Origin: Candidatus Caldipriscus sp. T1.2 | Lineage (GTDB): Bacteria; Hydrothermota; Hydrothermia; LBFQ01 | DNA: 6,450 bases | Reading direction: 5' to 3' | NCBI GenBank assembly: GCA_000980735.1 | Contig: LBFQ01000048.1 | Location: 18,304-24,753 of the forward strand | Part shown: in pieces, positions 1 to 5,988 of the stretch | Position numbering within the stretch: the first letter of the stretch is position 1 | Layout of the letters: the number at the start of each line of letters is the position of its first letter | Notes under the pieces: generated by a model | The model's input: the letters and a program-made list of their open reading frames with translations, nothing else | Databases searched by the model: none | What the model was told of the DNA's origin: nothing | Position numbers and translations under genes: made by a program

Positions 1-79
1 TCCCCCATCCGCCATCAATAACCCAAATGCAAAGGAGAACAGAAATTACCCAAATAAAGATCCCTAAAAACCTCTTCAT
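1..79 (-). CDS. 5' end of a gene with an N-terminal signal peptide or membrane segment (partial)
   Basis: An ATG at 79-77 opens a frame that stays open to the window edge (26 full codons). The peptide starts MKRFLGIF, then has a hydrophobic run to about residue 20, then a polar IDGGWG. A basic start followed by a hydrophobic core suits a cleaved signal peptide or a membrane anchor. The start lies 5 bases past the stop of the proteolipid-like gene, so the two are probably co-transcribed and coupled; only a weak GTGAAG precedes it as a ribosome site. In V/A-ATPase operons with the order I-K-E, a soluble stalk subunit E would be expected here, and this beginning does not look like one. Some bacterial proteolipid precursors carry signal peptides (Thermus subunit L, from memory), so a second, conventional proteolipid is a reasonable guess. 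Too little is visible to name it. Confidence 0.5.
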   Translation of the reverse strand, partial: MKRFLGIFIWVISVLLCIWVIDGGWG

Positions 80-84
80 AGTCT

Positions 85-399
85 TCACATAACCAGAATT
101 AAAAATGAAGCTATTGCTCCAAATATCACGGGTTCAATTAATATCCCTAAAGTCACAATACTTTGAGTATTCATTGGAGGTCTGGATAGAAGGAAAAGTA
201 TTATCCCGATTGCGGATCCAAGAAGAGGAAGACCTAAAGCGAGTCCAGCTCCGACTAAGGGCCAAATACCAAATTGTTCAACTTTCTCCGTCAAAGAATC
301 AAGATGCGAGAAAAGTACAACTGCCATTATCAAAAAGAAACCCAAAAGCCAAACGGGTAAAAAAATTATCCCAAACGATTTCCTAAAATTCCCCTCCAT
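85..399 (-). CDS. ntpK: V/A-type ATP synthase proteolipid (subunit K/c-like), divergent
   Basis: This 104-aa membrane protein is probably a rotor-ring proteolipid, which carries H+ or Na+ past subunit I. It has three hydrophobic segments: an N-terminal one at about 9-31, helix 1 at about 45-71 and helix 2 at about 83-103. Helix 1 has the small-residue pattern of the family (GAGLALGLPLLGSAIG, 50-65), a polar SRPP loop follows (72-75), and helix 2 has one carboxylate, Glu89, in LIEPVIFGAI, where the ion-binding acid sits in this family. Two oddities: the family spacing from Glu to the Tyr/Phe-Gly pair (as in ETQAIYG) is one residue longer than here (EPVIFG), and the hairpin seems several residues short. 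The N-terminal segment could be a signal peptide or a third helix. The start is supported by a strong ribosome site and a 17-base overlap with the subunit I gene. A paralogue with another role remains possible. Confidence 0.7.
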   Translation of the reverse strand: MEGNFRKSFGIIFLPVWLLGFFLIMAVVLFSHLDSLTEKVEQFGIWPLVGAGLALGLPLLGSAIGIILFLLSRPPMNTQSIVTLGILIEPVIFGAIASFLILVM

Positions 400-2227
400 A
401 CTTTCCCTCCTTTTTCAACGGTTTAAACAATTTAACCGCGGGTACATAAAACTTCGTAAAGAACTCCACGAACTGCAAACGCATCCCCTGTATAGTGGGA
501 TCCACTATACCCAAAACAAATGCTAACATATGAAACGCAACCCCAACCAAAATCGCAAATGCTGGTATGGGCATAAGCTCTATGAACTTGTTGGCTATTT
601 CGGCAAGTATTGCGGAAGCCAAACCCACCGCCGCAAGACGCGCGTAGGATAATACGTTCCCAAAAGCTGAAAATATCTCTATCAATCCCAAGGGTCCTTC
701 ACCGATTAAGGTTAAAACCATACCAAGCCCTATGGAACCCATTCCAACATACCCCAACTCCTCGGGTATTCCGTACATCCATTCGGGCGTTATTCCGGAC
801 ATTTTAAATTTAGAAATCAAAAGGAGAAGGATACCCAATATGGCAAAGAATCTGCCAAGCTCAAAGTAAGCGTGCTTTTTATGATCCAAAATCCAATAAT
901 TGTAAAAGCCCAGCAACATACCCAAAAGAATTTGGAAGAAACCAAATCCCACCGCTATAAGGATCAAGTCTATCACCTCGTGTGTTCTATGGAAGATAGG
1001 GGTAATTATCCCCAGTTTAATCCCAAGGTCCCCGAAGATCTCGCCGAATATTATCCCAAAGATCGTGGCAAAGATTGAGTTTATAAAATACACCATGGAG
1101 AGGTTATAGCCTACGGATCCGACCTTGAAGGAGTTTGAAAGGAGCCAGAAGAGGAACATACCCACTATCCCATACCCTGCATCCCCAAGCATAAATCCGT
1201 AATATATCGGGAAAAAGAGGGATATGAATACGGAGGGATCAACGGTTTTATATACGGGGGGAGAGTATATTTCAAGGAAAGCCTGATAATAAGATGCGGG
1301 TGGGGAATTCTTTAGAGCGACGGGAACATTCTCATACTCGTAATTCTTTGGCTCGGAAAACCTAACAAAAGCTTTCTCATCAAGATTTTTTATTGCTCCC
1401 TCAAATTCCCCTTTAAGTTCCGCCGGGATCCAACCCTTAATCGAAACCAAAAATTTTGAAAATGCCAAAAACCTTTCCTTCGCCTCTAAATAAAACATTA
1501 TTTCTTCCGCCAAGAACTTTTGCCTCTCAAGAAACTCCTTTATTCCCTCAAAAGAGATCCTTGCGGTTTCCTTCAAATTTTTTATTGCATTTGGGATTTC
1601 CACCTCTATCGCCCTCTTAACCTCCTCAAGGCTTTTGTACCCCTTTGGGGGTCTTACAACAGGAAAGGAATTTTCCTCCAAAAATTCCTTCACTTTAAGT
1701 ACATCCTCAGCCTTCGCCCTCAAAAACATCAGAACCCTATCTCCCTTTACTCTCTCAAAGAGCTCAACCCCGTTTTCCACCGCCCATCTCTTTAACATCT
1801 CCCTTGAACCCACCTCCTCCCTACCCAAAACCACCGCAAAAACCTCAAACCCTTCCCCACCCAATTTCTCCATCTCCTCCGCTATCTCATAATAATCCAT
1901 AAGCTTCTTAAGCTCCTCCTCAAAACCGTTTATATCCCTAACCAACGTCATTAACCCATCCCTAATTTTCTTAACCTCTTCAAACTTCAGCTCTCCCCTG
2001 TTGGGCAAACCTTCCAACTTCCCAAAAAACTCCTCAATTTCACGTATAAAGGTTAAAACCATCTTAGCCTTACCTCTCAACTCCTCCTCTTTATCATCCA
2101 AGACCGCCTTGTTTTCACCCTTGTACTCTTCCGGGTGGAAAAAACCCAACCTTGCGATAAGATCTAATAGATCCTTCCATCTGTTTTTGGGTAAGGCAAC
2201 ATCAACTTTCAGCATGCGAACGTGCAT
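383..2227 (-). CDS. ntpI: V/A-type ATP synthase subunit I (subunit a)
   Basis: This is the membrane stator subunit of a V/A-type rotary ATPase. It forms the two ion half-channels against the proteolipid ring, and its cytoplasmic arm binds the peripheral stalks. Residues 1 to about 325 are soluble and charged, with long helical stretches (about 40-120 and 195-255), as in the stator arm. Residues about 330-595 hold seven to eight membrane helices. Family landmarks are GFMLGDAGYG (344-353), IIFGEIFG (392-399), and LSYARLAAVGLA (526-537) with the essential channel Arg530. GMRLQFVEFFTKFY (581-594) holds the second conserved Arg, Arg583. At 614 aa it is slightly short but complete (Enterococcus and Thermus homologues are about 650-660 aa). 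It is first in its operon and overlaps the proteolipid-like gene by 17 bases. ATG 2227 is the longest start; Met5 (2215) is an alternative. Neither has a Shine-Dalgarno site, which fits a leaderless message. Confidence 0.95.
   Translation of the reverse strand: MHVRMLKVDVALPKNRWKDLLDLIARLGFFHPEEYKGENKAVLDDKEEELRGKAKMVLTFIREIEEFFGKLEGLPNRGELKFEEVKKIRDGLMTLVRDINGFEEELKKLMDYYEIAEEMEKLGGEGFEVFAVVLGREEVGSREMLKRWAVENGVELFERVKGDRVLMFLRAKAEDVLKVKEFLEENSFPVVRPPKGYKSLEEVKRAIEVEIPNAIKNLKETARISFEGIKEFLERQKFLAEEIMFYLEAKERFLAFSKFLVSIKGWIPAELKGEFEGAIKNLDEKAFVRFSEPKNYEYENVPVALKNSPPASYYQAFLEIYSPPVYKTVDPSVFISLFFPIYYGFMLGDAGYGIVGMFLFWLLSNSFKVGSVGYNLSMVYFINSIFATIFGIIFGEIFGDLGIKLGIITPIFHRTHEVIDLILIAVGFGFFQILLGMLLGFYNYWILDHKKHAYFELGRFFAILGILLLLISKFKMSGITPEWMYGIPEELGYVGMGSIGLGMVLTLIGEGPLGLIEIFSAFGNVLSYARLAAVGLASAILAEIANKFIELMPIPAFAILVGVAFHMLAFVLGIVDPTIQGMRLQFVEFFTKFYVPAVKLFKPLKKEGKYGGEF
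405..412 (-). promoter_or_regulatory. Ribosome binding site of the proteolipid-like gene
   Basis: On the minus strand the sequence reads AAGGAGGG, 5 bases before the ATG at 399. It is a near-perfect Shine-Dalgarno site inside the end of the subunit I gene and fixes the start of the 104-aa gene. It contrasts with the subunit I and helicase genes, which have no such site. Confidence 0.85.
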
Positions 2228-2236
2228 GAGGCGGGT

Positions 2237-2242
2237 ATTATA
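2237..2242 (-). promoter_or_regulatory. Candidate -10 box for the ATPase operon (leaderless)
   Basis: The minus strand reads TATAAT, a perfect bacterial -10 hexamer. Transcription would start about 7 bases on, near 2230, leaving only about 3 bases before the ATG at 2227. I see no good -35 box at the usual spacing. The absence of a ribosome site supports a leaderless transcript. If the organism were an archaeon, a TATA box further upstream would have to be considered instead. Confidence 0.5.
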
Positions 2243-2258
2243 ACGATGATTTGAACCT

Positions 2259-2264
2259 TAAAAT
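2259..2264 (+). promoter_or_regulatory. Candidate -10 box for the nuclease-helicase operon (leaderless)
   Basis: The plus strand reads TAAAAT, five of six bases matching the bacterial -10 hexamer. A start 6-7 bases downstream falls at about 2270-2272, directly before the ATG at 2273. No Shine-Dalgarno site precedes that ATG, so a leaderless message is plausible. No -35 box stands out. TATAAC at 2239-2244 is a competing -10 that would give a leader of about 22 bases. Confidence 0.35.
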
Positions 2265-2272
2265 TTCTAACT

Positions 2273-5200
2273 ATGGTGGATCGCAGAATTATAATTCTCG
2301 GCGATGTTTTTGAGTTTGCCTTTAAGTTGGGCTTTTTGAAAGGTAAAGTGGAGGATTACGAGAGCTTTAAAGAGGGTGGGTTTGAAAAAATAAAATCTAA
2401 GTTTCTTGATAATGGGTTAGAGGAGCTCGCCTTTGTGTGGGAAAAACTTAAAGAGCATGTGCCCTTTGAATTGGAAAACCCTCCGCAAGGGCTTAAAAAT
2501 TTGGGATTGGGACAAACCGATAAAAACACCTTGCTGTTTTTGTTTTTGCTTGGCTATTACGAAGGTTCCTTCTACGGAAAGGGCTTTAAAGATGTAAAGT
2601 TTATAAAGTATCAGCTGGGAGAGGGTAGTCAGATTGCGGGCATATATCCCAACGCAGACTTGCTGTTTATTGCGGATGGAGTTCTTTATGTGGTGGATTT
2701 TAAGCTTGCTGGTGCAGAGGGAGATATAAAGGCTCTGCTGGATATAGGGCAAGGTAATATTCCCTACAGGGTTTATGGCTTGCCCGTGAATGTTTCCTTA
2801 GGAGAGGTTAGCTTTGAAAGGTTTGTTTTGAGTCTTTTGGAAATGGAGGAGGAGCTTTTATCTTTGAAAACCGCAAACCCAGAGCTAAAGGGCTTTCTTC
2901 AGGTGGCCTCTTACGGGGTGGATTACATGTGCGAAGAAAAGCCCAAAGATGTGCGGGAAATTAGCCTTTCCCTCTTTTATCCTTTGGCGGAGCCCTTCTC
3001 TGCAAGGTTCTATTGGAACGGAGAAGACCTCTCTCCTTACAGAGAAAGGGTAAGACAGCTTTATGAAAAAATCAAGGAAATAGACTGGGAATACTCGCAG
3101 GCGGTGGCGGAGAATAGGGCAAGAAGGGAAAGGCTTTTAGAAGAGGTGCCAAAGGAAATAGAAAGGCTCAAAGAAGAAATGCAAAAAAGAGAAAACACCG
3201 AGGAAATTATAGAGCCGAGAAATATAGACGAGGCAAGAAAACATGTGGAAAAAGAGTTGGACAAATTCTTTTCAAAGACACAAGACGTAAAAGCCCTTTG
3301 CCTTTTACACTCTGCGGGTTCGGGAAAGACCACCCAAACCAGAAACCGCATCCTGATGCAAGAGGGAAAGCACATAGTCCTTTACATGGCAACCCGTAAA
3401 GTATTGGTGGATAGGGAGTATAAGAAACTAAAAGATTTAAAGGATGCCTTGGAAGGAAATGGAGAAGGCATAGACCCTCAGGATGAGGAATATAAAGTTT
3501 TGGAATATTTAAAGAAATCCAACAAAAGCATAGGTTTGGTATATGAAAAAAGGCAAGACCGCAAAGGTAGGCATGTAAAAAACATAGGGGACACCTACCA
3601 AAATTTGAGCGCCAATAGTGGCATTCTGAATAGAACAGTAGAGCAGATAAAAAAATTGGTGGATAAAAACGACATCATATGGGCTCTTTGCACACAGCAG
3701 GCAGTTGTGGAAACTCAGTATGGAAAAGCTACTTCGGAGCATTTAAATAATCTCGCTTCCAGACCTATAACAGGCCAATATACCTTCCACATCATCTTGG
3801 ATGAGTTTTTGGGGCACAGCAACGGACTTTATGCCATTGAGGAGATGTTTAACTTTTTAGGAAAGGTTAAAGAAAAAGGTGGAAGGGCAAACTTATATCT
3901 CTTTGATGCCAACGGCTACTCACCCGCAATACTAAAAAAGCTACTTGAAGAGTACGGAAAGTTTAAAGTCGTGCCCGAGTCTTTGGTTATTGTAGATTTC
4001 AAAGAGGAGGAGGACTTTAAGTATAAAAACATAGAGGTCAGCGTCCGCGCAAAACATGGCTATCCTTCTCCCAAGATCATAGTAAAGAGGAAATTCCTTT
4101 CTATGGATGAAGCTAACGATAAAATCAAAGAGGAACTGGCAAACAGAATAGCCGGGTATATAAAACACACTTTTGAGGACAGACACAGTCAAACCGCCTT
4201 CTTGTTCTTGCAAAGTAAGGAACTTTTGGCTATGTTAAAATCTCGTCTTGAGGATGAAGGTTATAGCTGTTTGATCGCCACCGCGGACTCCCGCAAAAGC
4301 CAAGACAGGATCAATCGAGGAAACGAGGACATCATCCTTTCCACCTCCGCCCTTTCAAGGGGCATAGACCTTTCAAGACCTCATAAACCTATAAACAAGA
4401 TATACGCCATCATCACGGACTTTGGCATTGAGTCCAACTTGGTGGAGATGATCCAAGCCATCTCAAGGGCAAGGGGAGACGAAAAAACGGAGAAAAATCC
4501 AAAGGAGCTTCACTTTGTATATCCCATCTATCCGCAGAAGGATGAATTCTTTAAAAGAATACTGGAGTATGAACCACCCGAGGCGGACGAGAAAATCCTT
4601 AGGCTTTTGATAACAAAGCATACACTAAATCAAAAGCTCATTTTAGACAGGGTTGTTTTTCGCATAGTAGAGCAGTTTGTGAAAAGTGGCAAAGGAAAGG
4701 TGCTTGTTCCACTGCCAAGCCAATACGCTACCAGATACATACCAAACGAGGTGGCAGATATAGAGGGCTTTTTAAGCTTCCTGGAAAACATTGTTCCCCT
4801 TATAGAAGACGAGGAAAAGAAAGAGAAAGTAAAAGAGCTATACAATACCCTTCTCTCCGCCATCCTTGTAAATGTTGTGCAGATTAATTTTAAAAAAGAG
4901 TTTGAATACTACCATCCATACATTCTTTTTGAAAAACAGCAGGTACGCTACGCCTTTGAACCCAAAAAGAGGGGGGAGATAAAAAAGCTTTTTGAGGAGG
5001 TAAAAGAAATATTAAAAGACCATAACCAGGAAAAAACGGATGAGCTTAAAGGCTTCATAAAAGGTGGCCTGCCTTATACTTCAAAAATAATGCCCACTAT
5101 AATTCCTGTCTATGCTTTGGTTCTAACCGAGCATTTTTTGAGGGAAAATGAAAAGGTTGAATTTAAGATAATGGGAAGGATAGGCAGGGGTAAGGCAGAC

Positions 5201-5362
5201 ACGCTTATGGGAAGCGTAAAACCCGTTACCCGCTGCTTTGTTGGCACTTTAAAGGAGTATGCCTGCGTACCCTTGGGAGAGGATTACCCATACAAGGAGG
5301 TCTTAAGTGGCAGATTTGCAAAGTTTCCTATCGACTTTATAATGAATCTCTTGGGGGATTAA
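2273..5362 (+). CDS. PD-(D/E)XK nuclease - superfamily 2 helicase fusion, HsdR-like architecture
   Basis: A 1029-aa protein likely to cut DNA and move along or unwind it using ATP. The N-terminal region (about 85-245) has a RecB-like nuclease core: Asp129 (ADLLFI), Asp142-Phe-Lys144 (VVDFKLA) and a QxxxY motif (Gln210 to Tyr214). A charged helical linker follows (about 255-335). Helicase motifs are: I, HSAGSGKTT (346-354, Lys352); Ia, ATRKVLVDR (373-381); II, IILDEF (507-512, Asp510-Glu511); a motif III position reading LFDANG (543-548); V, STSALSRGIDLS (690-701); VI, MIQAISRARG (726-735). Residues about 760-1029 match nothing I know. Length, domain order and the HxxGSGKT, VDR and QAISR signatures resemble HsdR, but no HsdM or HsdS is visible. 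There is no Cas4-type cysteine cluster and no Cas3 HD domain. The start lacks a ribosome site; ATG 2273 is the only sensible one. The gene leads an operon with the next two frames. Biological role inferred only. Confidence 0.85.
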   Translation: MVDRRIIILGDVFEFAFKLGFLKGKVEDYESFKEGGFEKIKSKFLDNGLEELAFVWEKLKEHVPFELENPPQGLKNLGLGQTDKNTLLFLFLLGYYEGSFYGKGFKDVKFIKYQLGEGSQIAGIYPNADLLFIADGVLYVVDFKLAGAEGDIKALLDIGQGNIPYRVYGLPVNVSLGEVSFERFVLSLLEMEEELLSLKTANPELKGFLQVASYGVDYMCEEKPKDVREISLSLFYPLAEPFSARFYWNGEDLSPYRERVRQLYEKIKEIDWEYSQAVAENRARRERLLEEVPKEIERLKEEMQKRENTEEIIEPRNIDEARKHVEKELDKFFSKTQDVKALCLLHSAGSGKTTQTRNRILMQEGKHIVLYMATRKVLVDREYKKLKDLKDALEGNGEGIDPQDEEYKVLEYLKKSNKSIGLVYEKRQDRKGRHVKNIGDTYQNLSANSGILNRTVEQIKKLVDKNDIIWALCTQQAVVETQYGKATSEHLNNLASRPITGQYTFHIILDEFLGHSNGLYAIEEMFNFLGKVKEKGGRANLYLFDANGYSPAILKKLLEEYGKFKVVPESLVIVDFKEEEDFKYKNIEVSVRAKHGYPSPKIIVKRKFLSMDEANDKIKEELANRIAGYIKHTFEDRHSQTAFLFLQSKELLAMLKSRLEDEGYSCLIATADSRKSQDRINRGNEDIILSTSALSRGIDLSRPHKPINKIYAIITDFGIESNLVEMIQAISRARGDEKTEKNPKELHFVYPIYPQKDEFFKRILEYEPPEADEKILRLLITKHTLNQKLILDRVVFRIVEQFVKSGKGKVLVPLPSQYATRYIPNEVADIEGFLSFLENIVPLIEDEEKKEKVKELYNTLLSAILVNVVQINFKKEFEYYHPYILFEKQQVRYAFEPKKRGEIKKLFEEVKEILKDHNQEKTDELKGFIKGGLPYTSKIMPTIIPVYALVLTEHFLRENEKVEFKIMGRIGRGKADTLMGSVKPVTRCFVGTLKEYACVPLGEDYPYKEVLSGRFAKFPIDFIMNLLGD
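5353..5358 (+). promoter_or_regulatory. Ribosome binding site of the 206-aa gene
   Basis: GGGGGA lies 5 bases before the ATG at 5364, inside the last codons of the nuclease-helicase gene. It is not a perfect Shine-Dalgarno match, but its position supports this start and translation coupled to the upstream gene. Confidence 0.5.
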
Positions 5363-5363
5363 T

Positions 5364-5984
5364 ATGAAAGAAAAAGAATTTGAAATAAGAGGAAGTGAAA
5401 GCTTAGAGTGCATTGAAACGTTTGCCAAGGGTTCCTATTTACCCTCCAGGGATTATATATACGGTGGGCTCTTTTGGTGTGGAGAGGAAGATTATGCCAG
5501 AAATTGGTCTATCTTGATCCATCGGCTACTTGAGCGAAAAAAGAAGTCACCCGAGGACCTAAAAACCCTAAGGGTTGAGATGGCAAACTTTTTGCAAAAT
5601 CCAAACTATCAACTAAAGGGTGTTGCCCGGTATGAAAAGGACCGTGTAGTCTGGATGCGTGGCTTTAGGGCCCTAAAGGGTTCAAAAAGGTTTGAGTTTG
5701 ATAGGTATAAAAAAGACAAAAAGTTCAGCTTGGTGGTGGGGAAGGTCGCAGGTCAAGAATTAGACAAAAGAAGTGGGCTTGTCTTTTTGAAGCTGGTGGG
5801 GGAAGACGGCACACAGGTTAGCAGGGAGAAAATTTGGGAGGGTAGGAAAAAGGTCCTCCAAGCTTGGGAGAGCCTAACGGACGATCCAAAAATTAAAGAG
5901 GAACTCTCAAGGGTAAGGGAATTTATTCAAATTTTGGAAGATTACATGGAACCCAAACATAAAGTCAGAGCCTCTTCCTCTTAA
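5364..5984 (+). CDS. Hypothetical protein, possibly truncated by a frameshift
   Basis: I do not recognise this 206-aa protein. It starts one base after the stop of the nuclease-helicase gene, with a plausible ribosome site, so the two are almost certainly translated together and may act together. It is soluble, without membrane segments or a signal peptide, and basic in the middle (about 86-135, rich in Lys and Arg). Near the N-terminus it has SYLPSRDYIYGGLFW (24-38), which faintly recalls the loop of CRISPR RAMP/Cas5-type proteins in which a Pro-Ser stretch precedes a Gly-Ala-Leu helix. That resemblance is weak. The C-terminal part (about 163-196) is helical and charged. The last six residues (VRASSS) look unlike coding sequence, while the +1 frame from Ser codon 5965 onward reads convincingly as protein. 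The gene may therefore be the front part of a longer protein, or it may truly end here and overlap or abut the next gene. Confidence 0.7.
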   Translation: MKEKEFEIRGSESLECIETFAKGSYLPSRDYIYGGLFWCGEEDYARNWSILIHRLLERKKKSPEDLKTLRVEMANFLQNPNYQLKGVARYEKDRVVWMRGFRALKGSKRFEFDRYKKDKKFSLVVGKVAGQELDKRSGLVFLKLVGEDGTQVSREKIWEGRKKVLQAWESLTDDPKIKEELSRVREFIQILEDYMEPKHKVRASSS

Positions 5985-5988
5985 GCTG

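Noticed and set aside
105..2243. Plus-strand open frames of 65-93 codons opposite the ATPase genes
   Set aside because: They lie antisense to clear V/A-ATPase genes, have no family features, and arise from the purine-rich coding strand of the real genes.
2245..2253. ATG in the divergent gap as an earlier start
   Set aside because: It reads ATG ATT TGA and stops at once.
2657..2935. Cas4 identity for the nuclease region
   Set aside because: The DxK and QxxxY motifs fit, but the four cysteines of the Cas4/AddB iron-sulfur cluster are missing; only Cys220 lies nearby.
4357..4386. Short direct repeat around CCTTTCAAG
   Set aside because: Two imperfect copies within the motif V coding region, explained by codon content; not an array or mobile-element end.
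2417..4863. Minus-strand open frames of 61-111 codons opposite the nuclease-helicase gene
   Set aside because: They are shadows of a continuous gene with readable helicase motifs; their translations are rich in Ser, Phe and Cys and have no domain.
2273..5362. Cas3 identity for the helicase
   Set aside because: There is no HD nuclease domain or HD motif; the nuclease part is of the PD-(D/E)XK type.
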